A stretch of DNA of 64,000 nt from Cellulomonadaceae bacterium (GTDB lineage Bacteria > Actinomycetota > Actinomycetes > Actinomycetales > Cellulomonadaceae): the NCBI GenBank assembly GCA_031256435.1, contig JAIRQO010000048.1:62001-126000 (forward strand), read 5' to 3'. Positions within the stretch are counted from its first letter, which is position 1; every line of letters starts with the position of its first letter. Made by a program: the position numbers and the translations under genes. Positions 16,012 to 23,968 of the stretch are shown here, piece after piece. The notes below the pieces were generated by a model, which did no database searches, was not told the DNA's origin, and saw only the letters and a program-made list of their open reading frames with translations.

Positions 16012-16896
16012 ATGTCAGTCACAGCCCTCGAAGCGCCACCACGAACCGGACAACGCGCAGCGCCGCTCCGGCCCGTTCTGGCGCCTCCACCGTTGCCGAC
16101 GGTGGACAGCGGCTTTCAAACGGTGCTGGCTGATCCTCCATGGCGGTTCGCAAACCGTACCGGCAAGGTGGCACCTGAGCACCGACGACTAGATCGCTAT
16201 TCCACAATGACACTCGACGACATTTGCGGGATTCCAGTCAACGACGTCACGGCTCCAAATGCTCACCTGTACCTCTGGGTGCCGAATGCTCTCCTTGTTG
16301 ACGGCTTGAAGGTGATGGAGTCTTGGGGGTTCAGGTACATCTCGAATGTGGTCTGGGCCAAACGTCGAAAGGATGGCGGACCCGACGGACGCGGGGTCGG
16401 TTTCTACTTCCGCAACGTGACTGAGTTAATTTTGTTTGGCGTTAAGGGGTCAATGCGGACACTCCCTCCTGCAAGATCACAGGTCAACATGATCGAAACT
16501 CGCAAACGTGAGCACTCGCGCAAGCCGGATGAGCAGTACGACCTTATCGAGCGTTGCTCCCCAGGCCCATACCTAGAAATGTTTGCTCGCTATCCACAAG
16601 AGGGGTGGATGGCGTGGGGTGATGAGTCCTCAGACGAAGTGCAGCCACGAGGCCGAACGCACCGTGGTTACGCAGGCGGTGGCATCGAAGCGCCTTCCTT
16701 CCCCACGTTAGAGAGTCATGAACGAATGGCAACCGCGACGCAGCGCCGCATTGCCAGGGTGCTGAAGGAGCAGTACGAGGCCGGTGCCAGCGTTCGTGAT
16801 CTCGTGAACGAAACGGACTACTCCATCACACGAGTCCGGCGACTGCTTGATGTAGCTGGTACCGAGATGCGTATGCGTGGACGGGCAGCAGCCTGA
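16012..16896 (+). CDS. MT-A70 family DNA adenine methyltransferase
   Basis: A 294-residue MT-A70-type N6-adenine methylase. The catalytic DPPW motif is at 41-44, followed by family segments TLDDICGIP, HLYLWVPNALL, VVWAKRR and the GPYLEMFAR strand. Residues about 235-285 form a predicted helix-turn-helix (RIARVLKEQYEAG, VRDLVNETDYSITRVRRLL). The fused HTH could make it a transcriptional regulator of its own operon, as with some N-terminally extended methylases. It should protect the site cut by the divergent BglII-like nuclease. I start at ATG 16012, six bases after TACTGT. Confidence 0.82.
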   Translation: MSVTALEAPPRTGQRAAPLRPVLAPPPLPTVDSGFQTVLADPPWRFANRTGKVAPEHRRLDRYSTMTLDDICGIPVNDVTAPNAHLYLWVPNALLVDGLKVMESWGFRYISNVVWAKRRKDGGPDGRGVGFYFRNVTELILFGVKGSMRTLPPARSQVNMIETRKREHSRKPDEQYDLIERCSPGPYLEMFARYPQEGWMAWGDESSDEVQPRGRTHRGYAGGGIEAPSFPTLESHERMATATQRRIARVLKEQYEAGASVRDLVNETDYSITRVRRLLDVAGTEMRMRGRAAA

Positions 16897-17035
16897 CCAG
16901 AATCAGGTTCGACAGTCCACACAGAGGGCACTGAAGAAACGCACTCATCCGCTGGGTGGGTTGGCCCAGAACCTGGACCGTCGGATAGATGTACGTTGTC
17001 ACGGAGGAAATCGTCATTGGGCCGCGATCGTCACG

Positions 17036-18166
17036 TCAAGCAATATTGAGGCGCGCAAAATCCTGTAGTTCGGTGGCGTACAGGGCTGGCTGCTCGCGCG
17101 GGGCAAAGTGGCCGCCTCGCGCTGGGGTGGTGAAAGACACCAGATGGGTGGTGCGGGCCACCCACTCGCGCGGTGGATGCGTGATGTCACCAGAAAAAAT
17201 GGAGAAGCCCGAGGGCGTGGTGACGTAGCGGTCCAGTTGGGCGCGCGGAATCGCGGCGTTGGCCCGGTACATCCTGACCGAGGCGCCAATGTTCCCGGAA
17301 AACCAGAAGTCGCTGAGCAGGTCCAGCACGTCCTCACGCGAATACACCGTCCACGGATCGCCTCCGCAATCCGACCAGGAAACCAACTTCTCCCCCACCC
17401 ACGCAGCGAGTCCTGCGGGGGAATCCGTCAGGCCCACCGCCAGCGTGGCTGGCTTGGTGGAGTGCATGGCGGCGTACCCCGCCTCGGTGTAACCCCAAGC
17501 TACGGAGGCGGCCATCCAGTCCCGCTCGGGCGGAGTGAGATCGGCAGGATCACCGCCGTAATACGGCAGACCAGCATCCATGCGGTGGACTCCCAATACG
17601 CGGTCCGGGAAGTCCAGCGCCAGGTATCGGGCCACATGGGAGCCGATGTCCCCGCCCGCCACCATGAACTGCTCGTGACCCAGCGATGTCATGAGGTCAG
17701 CCCAGAGCGCGGCCACCTGCCGCGAGTTGAGCGCGGTGTCTCCTGCGGGCGACCACCCAAATCCCGGCATGTCCGGGACCACCACGTCAAAGGCCGGAGT
17801 TCCTGCGGCCAGCAACGGGGCCACGGTCCGATACCGCCATGCGGAATCCGGCCAGCCATGGGCGAGTAGCAGCGGCGTTGCCGTCAGATCCGCTTGAGGG
17901 GAGGCGTGCAGGTAGTGAATCTCGTGGCCTTCGACGATGGTGACCTGTCCACCCTGCTTGGAAAGCCGGGTGCGGTACGCGTCGAAGTCGAACTCTTCTG
18001 CCCAATACTGTAGTAACTCCTGCAGCCAGGTGGGGTTGACACCTTCGTCGTCGGAAATATCACTGGCGGGCTGCGGTAGACGAGCGGAGCGGAGACGAGT
18101 GCGCAGATCCTCCACGGCTGCGTCGCTGAACGGAGGGGTGAACGGGACGGACTGGCTCGGGCTCAT
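17036..18166 (-). CDS. Epoxide hydrolase (EPHN-type)
   Basis: A 376-residue microsomal-type epoxide hydrolase. It begins with the epoxide-hydrolase N-terminal domain (FTPPFSDAAVEDLRTRL ... WAEEFDFDAYRTRL), then the alpha/beta-hydrolase core. HGWPDS (103-108) is the oxyanion element, the nucleophile is Asp173 in GGDIGS, and the late GGHF holds the catalytic histidine. It should convert epoxides to diols in the cytoplasm; no signal peptide is present. The start at ATG 18166 is chosen because GAGGAG lies eight bases upstream; GAGGAG overlaps the purF stop, so translation may be coupled to purF. Confidence 0.88.
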   Translation of the reverse strand: MSPSQSVPFTPPFSDAAVEDLRTRLRSARLPQPASDISDDEGVNPTWLQELLQYWAEEFDFDAYRTRLSKQGGQVTIVEGHEIHYLHASPQADLTATPLLLAHGWPDSAWRYRTVAPLLAAGTPAFDVVVPDMPGFGWSPAGDTALNSRQVAALWADLMTSLGHEQFMVAGGDIGSHVARYLALDFPDRVLGVHRMDAGLPYYGGDPADLTPPERDWMAASVAWGYTEAGYAAMHSTKPATLAVGLTDSPAGLAAWVGEKLVSWSDCGGDPWTVYSREDVLDLLSDFWFSGNIGASVRMYRANAAIPRAQLDRYVTTPSGFSIFSGDITHPPREWVARTTHLVSFTTPARGGHFAPREQPALYATELQDFARLNIA

Positions 18167-18177
18167 CGTGCGACTCC

Positions 18178-19824
18178 TCACAGCGCGTCTCCCACCAGTT
18201 CACTCCCAAACAGGGGCGTGGAGCCGGAATCCGCCAGGTGCTCGGGAATCTCGATGGGGTAATCCCCAGTGAAGCAAGCCGTACACAACTCGTTGGCCGC
18301 GCGGCCGGTGGCGGCAATCATCCCGTTGAGCGAGATGTAGCCGAGCGAATCCGCGCCGATGGACTCGCACACCTCGTTGACCTGCAGACTGCCTCCGATG
18401 AGTTCGGCACGCGAAGCAAAATCAATCCCGTAGAAGCACGGCCACACCACTGGTGGAGAGGAAATGCGGACGTGAACCTCCGCAGCCCCTGCCTCGCGCA
18501 ACATGCGAACCAGCGCGCGTTGGGTGTTGCCGCGCACAATGGAATCATCCACCACAACAATGCGTTGCCCGGAAATCAGTTCCCGCACGGGGTTCAGTTT
18601 GAGGCGAATGCCCTGCTGCCGCAGCGTGTCCGTGGGCTGAATGAAGGTGCGCCCCACGTAGGCGTTTTTGGTCAGGCCCTGTTGGAAAGGCAGGCCCGAG
18701 GCTTCAGCGTAACCCACGGCGGCTGGGGTTCCCGAATCCGGGGTGGGCATCACAAAATCGGCCTCCACAGGATGCTCGTGAGCAAGGCGCCGGCCCATTT
18801 CCAGGCGAGAACTGATGACGGCTTGGCCATCAATCTGGGTGTCCGGGCGAGCCAGGTACACGTGTTCAAAGACGCATCCGGCGCGGGTTGGTGTGGGGTT
18901 GGGGGTGTGTGTGGGGCCGAATTCGGCGACAGTTGTGGGCCCTGATGAGAGTGATTCTGTGGGTGCGAGGTCCGTTGTGGGCCCGGATGGCAGTGCTCCG
19001 ATTTCGATGGCCGTTGTGGGCCCGGATGGGAGTGCTGGTTCTTGGACGGCGCAGGCGCGCGGGTGCGAACGCAACCCGGCCTCATTGATGATGAGCAACT
19101 CGCCGGGTGCCACATCACGCACGTAGGACGCACCAATGATATCCAGTGCAGGCGTTTCCGAGGCCACCACCCAACCTCGCTCCAACCTGCCGAGAACCAG
19201 GGGGCGCACACCGTACGGATCGCGCGCGGCGTACAGCGTGGACTCGTCCATGAACACCAGCGAGAACGCGCCGCGAAGGTGCGGAAGAACTTCCAGCACC
19301 GTTTCTTCCAGATTGTGGCCCGGATCGCCTTCCAGGAGTGCCGTGATCAACGCGGTGTCGGCCGTGTTGCCGCGCGCCAACTCCCCCGCACGTTTGGGGC
19401 CGTACCGTTCTGCGACGAGGCGCAAGAGCGCGCCCGTGTTGGTGAGGTTGCCGTTGTGCGTCAAGGCAATGGTGCCCGAGTCCGTTGGGCCCAGGATCGG
19501 CTGGGCGTTCTCCCAGGTGGTGGACCCCGCCGTGGAGTATCGCGTATGGCCCACGGCAATGTGGCCGCGCAGGGATTCGAGAGCAGATTCGTCGAACACT
19601 TGCGTGACCAAGCCCATGTCCTTGAACACGAGGATGCGCTGGCCGTCACTGGTGGCGATGCCAGCGCTTTCGTGGCCGCGATGTTGCAGCGTGTGCAGGC
19701 CAAAATACGTCAGGTTGGAGACTTCCTCGCCGGGCGCCCAGACCCCGAACACGCCACACATGAGCCGAGTGTCCCACACTGTGGGCGGGGTGCAGGCGCC
19801 GTTGGCTCGCGGCAACTGAGCCAT
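18178..19824 (-). CDS. purF: Amidophosphoribosyltransferase with repeat-derived insert
   Basis: PurF catalyses the first step of purine synthesis, PRPP plus glutamine to phosphoribosylamine. From ATG 19824 (AGGA eight bases upstream) the product is 548 residues, with a 22-residue propeptide before the N-terminal nucleophile Cys23 (CGVFGVWAPGE). An alternative start at ATG 19761 would place Cys at position 2. The glutaminase segment HTRYSTAGSTTWENAQP and the PRPP motif VVVDDSIVRGNT are intact. Residues about 264-316, between the two domains, are an extra segment with three SGPTT units encoded by family B repeat DNA. A C-terminal GDYP-containing tail is normal. Confidence 0.92.
   Translation of the reverse strand: MAQLPRANGACTPPTVWDTRLMCGVFGVWAPGEEVSNLTYFGLHTLQHRGHESAGIATSDGQRILVFKDMGLVTQVFDESALESLRGHIAVGHTRYSTAGSTTWENAQPILGPTDSGTIALTHNGNLTNTGALLRLVAERYGPKRAGELARGNTADTALITALLEGDPGHNLEETVLEVLPHLRGAFSLVFMDESTLYAARDPYGVRPLVLGRLERGWVVASETPALDIIGASYVRDVAPGELLIINEAGLRSHPRACAVQEPALPSGPTTAIEIGALPSGPTTDLAPTESLSSGPTTVAEFGPTHTPNPTPTRAGCVFEHVYLARPDTQIDGQAVISSRLEMGRRLAHEHPVEADFVMPTPDSGTPAAVGYAEASGLPFQQGLTKNAYVGRTFIQPTDTLRQQGIRLKLNPVRELISGQRIVVVDDSIVRGNTQRALVRMLREAGAAEVHVRISSPPVVWPCFYGIDFASRAELIGGSLQVNEVCESIGADSLGYISLNGMIAATGRAANELCTACFTGDYPIEIPEHLADSGSTPLFGSELVGDAL
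18932..19030. repeat. Family B copies inside purF
   Basis: GGGCCC cores start at 18937, 18979 and 19018, in the context GTTGTGGGCCC(G)GATG. Spacings are 42 and 39 bp, both multiples of three, unlike the 31-32 bp spacing of the intergenic arrays. On the minus strand each copy encodes SGPTT. Confidence 0.85.
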
Positions 19825-19988
19825 AGGGTCATTCCTGAACGTTGGCTGGGGGCGGGGGGCTGGACAGGTTCGCTCAGGGGCTGGATGCAGAAATCGCCGT
19901 TGTGCTTCGGAATTGCGGCCGTGGGGGCCTTGCGCCGCTGATATCAGCAGCATTTGGGTTGTTGTGCTTCCAAATTGCGGTCTGCGGT

Positions 19989-20028
19989 CCCTGCAAAGTA
20001 TTGGAGCGCAGCGAAGAACTTTGTGGGG
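19989..20028 (-). terminator. Hairpin downstream of tRNA-Thr(CGT)
   Basis: CCCTGCAAAGT (19989-19999) pairs with ACTTTGTGGGG (20018-20028) over 11 positions including two wobbles. It starts a few bases past the tRNA 3' end. A closely similar element lies at 41.58-41.62 kb next to a tRNA remnant. It probably serves as the tRNA terminator or processing signal. Confidence 0.55.
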
Positions 20029-20034
20029 TAAAGG

Positions 20035-20107
20035 AGCCGCCCTGGGGAATCGAACCCCAGACCTATTCATTACGAGTGAATCGCTCTGCCGACTGAGCTA
20101 GGGCGGC
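20035..20107 (-). tRNA. tRNA-Thr (anticodon CGT)
   Basis: A 73-base cloverleaf on the minus strand. The seven-pair acceptor stem is GCCGCCC/GGGCGGC, the D arm begins GCTCAGTCGG, the anticodon loop is CTCGTAA (CGT), and the T arm is TGGGG-TTCGATT-CCCCA. The CCA end is not encoded. The discriminator base is T. Confidence 0.95.
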
Positions 20108-20187
20108 GTGCGCGCGAAACTGTCAAGCAGTCCGACGAGCGGAACTAGGTTACCCGATTCTCGCGGCTACACCAAACGCAGTCATCC

Positions 20188-20472
20188 CGTTGTGGGCCCG
20201 GTTCCCTCACTCAAAGGCGCTTATTGAGTGGTTCATCCGGGCCCACGACGAGAATCAGGTGAGTAATCCGGGCCCACGAGACCACCCACGCACAGCAATC
20301 CGGGCCCACGACGAGGGAAACGCACTCCATCCGGACCCACGGCAGATCACATGGAAGCCATCCGGACCCAGGACGTCACCCATGTCGCATGGCAACGCAG
20401 TTGGCAACACGGGTGACAACGCAGTAATCCGGGCCCACGAGACCACCCACGCGCAGCAATCCGGGCCCACGG
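20188..20472. repeat. Phased GGGCCC array 2 (family B)
   Basis: Cores begin at 20194, 20239, 20270, 20302, 20333 (GGACCC), 20364 (GGACCC), 20431 and 20463. Spacings are 45, 31, 32, 31, 31, 67 and 32 bp. The first copy is in the opposite orientation to the rest, again across a 45-bp centre that contains CACTCAA...TTGAGTG. A 39-base segment (GAGACCACCCACGC...) is duplicated. The array fills the 403-base gap between tRNA-Thr and rlmB; no gene is seen. It is not a CRISPR (see rejected list). Confidence 0.85.
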
Positions 20473-20510
20473 CGAGAATCAAGCAAGCCACACCCAACCA
20501 GGCCCAGCCG

Positions 20511-21497
20511 CTACCCCCGGCGGGCTTTGGCGATCTCGTACAACGCGATGCTCGTGGCAACGCCAGCATTCAGGCTTTCCACGGCGGCGGAATCGAAGGG
20601 GATGGCGGCAATCTCGTCGCACGCCTCGCGCACCAATCGGCCCATTCCGGAACCTTCGGAGCCCACCACCAACACCATCGGATCGGCAGCAAACGCTAGC
20701 GATCCCACGTCTGCGGTGCCGGAACCGTCCAACCCCACCACAAAGCACCCGGCCTTCTTCAACCCGGCAAGCGCCCGCGCCAAGTTGGTGGCCCGCGCTA
20801 CGGGCACGTGCGCCGCAGCCCCGGCTGACACCTTCCACGCCGAGGCCGTCACTCCCGCGGCTCGTCGTTCAGGAACCAGCACCCCGTGTACGCCGAACGC
20901 CCCGGCGGACCGCAGCACTGCCCCGAGGTTGCGCGGATCGGTGATGCCGTCCAGGGCAACAATCAACGGCGGGCGGCCAGATTTGGCGGCCTTGTCCAGT
21001 AAGTCCTCGTAGTCGCCGTACTCATATGGCGGCACCTGAGCGGCGATTCCCTGGTGTACCTGGCCGTCCGTCATCTCGTCGAGATCACGGCGGGACGCCT
21101 CATATACGGTCAAGGATCGAGCTGCGGCGAGTTCCAGAATCTCCCGCGTTCTATCGTCGTGATCAATCCGCGCGGCGATATACACCTGCGTGATGGGCAC
21201 GCCGGTGCGCAATGCCTCAAGCAGTGAGTTGCGCCCAGCGATCACCTCAGTACCGTCTGTGCTGCGACGAGTTCCGCGAGCAACGCCGCGTTGGGCGCCG
21301 CGCTGACGCTCGGCCTGGGCGCGCTTTTCCGCCGCCTGCTTGCGCGCGTAGGCGGGGTGATACGTCCGCTCCTCCGCCTTGGGCGTGGGTCCTTTGCCTT
21401 CGAGAGCCCGGCGGCCCTTGCCGCCCGAACCCGTCACGGCCCCCTTCTTGGAGCCGGGTTTCCGCGTTGCGCCGCGGCGCTCTGAGTTTCCTGCCAT
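20511..21497 (-). CDS. rlmB: 23S rRNA (guanosine-2'-O)-methyltransferase RlmB
   Basis: A 328-residue SpoU/TrmH (SPOUT) methyltransferase that modifies a conserved guanosine of 23S rRNA. The N-terminal about 80 residues are basic and disordered (RNA-binding tail). A substrate-binding domain (about 82-155) comes next, then the knotted catalytic domain with NLGAVLRSAGAFGV, GSEGSGMGRLVREACD and ESLNAGVATSIALYE. The three SPOUT motifs are intact. GGGAG lies nine bases before ATG 21497. It is divergent from cysS, a common actinobacterial neighbour. Confidence 0.93.
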   Translation of the reverse strand: MAGNSERRGATRKPGSKKGAVTGSGGKGRRALEGKGPTPKAEERTYHPAYARKQAAEKRAQAERQRGAQRGVARGTRRSTDGTEVIAGRNSLLEALRTGVPITQVYIAARIDHDDRTREILELAAARSLTVYEASRRDLDEMTDGQVHQGIAAQVPPYEYGDYEDLLDKAAKSGRPPLIVALDGITDPRNLGAVLRSAGAFGVHGVLVPERRAAGVTASAWKVSAGAAAHVPVARATNLARALAGLKKAGCFVVGLDGSGTADVGSLAFAADPMVLVVGSEGSGMGRLVREACDEIAAIPFDSAAVESLNAGVATSIALYEIAKARRG

Positions 21498-21669
21498 GGC
21501 TCGATTCTCCCACTAATGCCGCCGCGAGTGGTAATCCAGGCCCAGCGTCCGGGGATGACGGCCAAGAATCGCATCGTTCGTGGACACGGCGTGCCGTGAT
21601 GCCATGACTCGGGTGCCGTTGCGGGGGAATCGCCGCGCCCCGATCGCCGTTCATATCACCACCCCCGGT

Positions 21670-21675
21670 TACCCT
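21670..21675 (+). promoter_or_regulatory. -10 box TACCCT before cysS
   Basis: TACCCT, six bases before GTG 21682. It decides the start: the long upstream in-frame extension would have to be transcribed from elsewhere. Confidence 0.55.
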
Positions 21676-21681
21676 AGGCGC

Positions 21682-23238
21682 GTGACCTTCCATCTGTTTG
21701 ACACCGCAACGCGCACCGTGACCCCGTTCCAGCCGCTCACCCCCGGCAAAGTGGGGATTTACGTGTGCGGCGCCACCGTCCAGAGCGCCCCACACATTGG
21801 GCACTTGCGGCCGTCCGTGGCCTTTGACATCCTGCGCAGGTGGCTCACGCGCTCCGGCCTTGAGGTCACGCTGATCAGGAATATTACGGATATTGATGAC
21901 AAAATCCTGGCCAAATCTGAGGCCGCTGGGGTGCCGTGGTGGGCGCACGCTGCCGGAATTGAGCGGCTGTTCACCGCTGCCTATGATGCCCTCGGCGTCA
22001 TCCCGCCCACGTATGAACCGCGCGCCACCCAGCACGTCACGCAGATGGTGGAACTCATGCAACGGCTCATCGATGCAGGTCACGCGTATGCCACAAGCCC
22101 GGGGAACGTGTGGTTTGACGTCCCGAGTTGGCCCGCGTACGGCGAGTTGACGGGGCAGCGTCTGGAGGATCTTTCTTCCGACGACGATGCTGCTTCCGAG
22201 AAGCACTCGCCCCATGACTTTGCGTTGTGGAAAGCGCCGAAGGACACCGAGCCAGTAACGGCCTCCTGGCCCACGCCGTGGGGCCGTGGACGCCCCGGAT
22301 GGCACTTGGAATGCTCCGCCATGGCGCAGCGGTATTTGGGAGACACCTTTGACATTCACGGCGGTGGCTTGGACCTCCGCTTCCCGCACCATGAAAACGA
22401 GCAGGCACAATCCCGCGCTGCCGGATTCGGGTTTGCTCAACGGTGGATGCACACCGCGTGGATCACGGCTTCCGGTGCCAAGATGAGCAAATCCCTGGGG
22501 AACGGGCTGCTGGCCTCGGACGTGTTGGCCGCTGCTCCCCCTGCCGTGGTGCGCTATGCGATTGCTGCGGTGCAATACCGCTCCATGCTGGAGTGGTCAC
22601 CGGGAACCTTGGCCGAGGCCGGGGCCGCCTGGGATCGCATCACCGGATTTGTGACGCGGGCGAGTGAGCAGGGTGCTCCGGGTGCGTTGGGCGGACCGGG
22701 TGCGTCGGTTGAGCCGGGCGGGCCGGGGGCTGCGGTGGAGCTGGGTACGTCGGTTGAGCCGGGCGCGCTGGGCGAGGCCGTCACGTCGGTTGAGCAGGGC
22801 GCTACGAGCGCCCGTGACGAAACCACGAGCCAGACAACTCCAGGCCTCGCCGCTGTCACCCTCCCTGCCGCATTTGTTGAGGCGATGGATGACGATCTCA
22901 ACACACCGGGCGCCTTGGCGGTGATTCACGAGACGGTTCGTGCGGGGAACACCAAACTCGCGGCGCGCCAGAATGCCTCCGAGGAGTTACTGGCCGTCCG
23001 CGCCATGCTGGATGTCTTTGGCCTGGACCCCCTAGACCCGCACTGGGCGCACTCGGGCGGGGCGGATTCTGCGTCGGACCAAGCATTACAGGCTCTTGTT
23101 GCTGCGGAACTTGATGCCCGCGCTGAAGCCCGTGCTGCTAAAGATTGGGCCACCGCTGACGCCGTTCGGAACCGACTGACGGCGGCGGGCATCACTATTG
23201 AGGACACCCCCGCGGGTGCCCGCTGGGAGTTGACGTAG
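21682..23238 (+). CDS. cysS: Cysteinyl-tRNA synthetase with repeat-derived insert
   Basis: A class I synthetase, 518 residues from GTG 21682. The zinc ligand Cys29 lies in YVCGAT, the HIGH box is HIGH at 38-41, the second zinc region is WHLECSAM with FPHHENE, and KMSKS is at 267-271. It is about 50 residues longer than typical CysRS because residues about 331-387 are a Gly/Pro/Ala-rich insert with three VEPG/VEQG units between the catalytic and anticodon-binding parts. The complete catalytic set and KMSKS-LGN argue against MshC. The insert is encoded by GGTTGAGC-containing repeat DNA. Confidence 0.92.
   Translation: MTFHLFDTATRTVTPFQPLTPGKVGIYVCGATVQSAPHIGHLRPSVAFDILRRWLTRSGLEVTLIRNITDIDDKILAKSEAAGVPWWAHAAGIERLFTAAYDALGVIPPTYEPRATQHVTQMVELMQRLIDAGHAYATSPGNVWFDVPSWPAYGELTGQRLEDLSSDDDAASEKHSPHDFALWKAPKDTEPVTASWPTPWGRGRPGWHLECSAMAQRYLGDTFDIHGGGLDLRFPHHENEQAQSRAAGFGFAQRWMHTAWITASGAKMSKSLGNGLLASDVLAAAPPAVVRYAIAAVQYRSMLEWSPGTLAEAGAAWDRITGFVTRASEQGAPGALGGPGASVEPGGPGAAVELGTSVEPGALGEAVTSVEQGATSARDETTSQTTPGLAAVTLPAAFVEAMDDDLNTPGALAVIHETVRAGNTKLAARQNASEELLAVRAMLDVFGLDPLDPHWAHSGGADSASDQALQALVAAELDARAEARAAKDWATADAVRNRLTAAGITIEDTPAGARWELT
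22672..22842. repeat. Repeat-derived insert in cysS
   Basis: Three copies of a TCGGTTGAGC(C/A)GGGC unit are embedded in GC-rich sequence. GGTTGAGC matches the left end of the interspersed family C. The reading frame is kept across the segment. Confidence 0.65.
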
Positions 23239-23287
23239 CACTGTCACGTAGCCTTCTTGTCATGTAAGGCTGGCTCGTCGCACTATC

Positions 23288-23404
23288 GCATCGCCCTGGC
23301 ACGTCACACTGGTACATCAGACCGCCGCATCGCCCTAGGACGTCACACTGGAACATCAGACCGCCGGATCGCCCTAGGACGTCACGCCGCCACGTCCCAC
23401 TGGC
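23288..23404. repeat. 39-bp tandem repeat downstream of cysS
   Basis: Three copies begin at 23288, 23327 and 23366 (GCATCGCCCTAGGACGTCAC type), the third degenerating into CACGTC words. They fill most of the 270-base gap between cysS and yccF. No ORF is supported. Confidence 0.8.
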
Positions 23405-23508
23405 ACGTCACACCGGCACGTCACACCGCCCATCCCGGACCTCTCAGGGGAAAACCAGGGTAGACCCCCATAGAGGGGCCGGTAGGAACTTGAGAAAATA
23501 GAGGCACT

Positions 23509-23895
23509 ATGAGAACAATTTTGAATATCATCTGGGTAGTGTTGTCCGGTTTCTGGCTCGCCGCCGCGTACTTGCTGGTGGGCGTTCTGCTGCTCATCCC
23601 CATTGTGACCATCCCGTATTCGGTGGCCTGCTTCCGGCTGGCCAACTACGCGTTCTGGCCGTTTGGCCGCGAGGTGGTCAGCCACCCCCGCGCTGGCGTG
23701 GGCTCTGCGGTGGGAAACGTGATCTGGTTCCTCATTGCAGGGATTCCGCTGGCCATCGCGCACCTGGCCTCGGCAGCGGCGTTGGCCGTCACCATCATCG
23801 GACTGCCCATGGCGTGGGCAGACATCAAGATGATCCCGCTCGCCATGTTCCCCCTAGGGAAGGTCATTGTGCCCTCCCGCCGCGCCTTCGCGTGA
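23509..23895 (+). CDS. YccF domain-containing membrane protein
   Basis: A 128-residue inner-membrane protein with two tandem YccF (DUF307) units. Each has a membrane helix with NIIWVVLSGFWLA or NVIWFLIAGIPLA, followed by a second helix ending in TIPYSVACFRLANYAFWPFG or TIIGLPMAWADIKMIPLAMFPLG. The internal duplication is plain. Function is unknown; homologues are often annotated YccF. AGAGG stands four bases before ATG 23509. No operon partner is close. Confidence 0.85.
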   Translation: MRTILNIIWVVLSGFWLAAAYLLVGVLLLIPIVTIPYSVACFRLANYAFWPFGREVVSHPRAGVGSAVGNVIWFLIAGIPLAIAHLASAAALAVTIIGLPMAWADIKMIPLAMFPLGKVIVPSRRAFA

Positions 23896-23915
23896 GCCGC
23901 ACAGGCGCGGGTCCG

Positions 23916-23953
23916 TCGGTTGAGGAGTTCGCGGAGCGAACGTCTCGAAACCA
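23916..23953. repeat. Interspersed repeat, family C variant
   Basis: CGGTTGAGGAGTTCGCGG ... GTCTCGAAACCACG, an imperfect inverted element with ends GGTTGAG and CTCGAAACC. A close relative is at about 31765-31816 after menF. Confidence 0.6.
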
Positions 23954-23968
23954 CGGCACGATGGACTC

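Noticed and set aside
18178-20070. 630-residue PurF start
   Set aside because: The first 82 residues run through the tRNA-Thr gene and are not conserved; ATG 19824 has AGGA upstream.
20188-20472. CRISPR array
   Set aside because: Repeats are only about 12-15 bases, flip orientation, and the intervening sequences are themselves related (one is duplicated). No cas genes are near.
21682-23238. MshC (mycothiol ligase) instead of CysRS
   Set aside because: The length without the insert, the anticodon-binding region and the full KMSKS-LGN motif fit CysRS. MshC is shorter and lacks the tRNA-binding C terminus.
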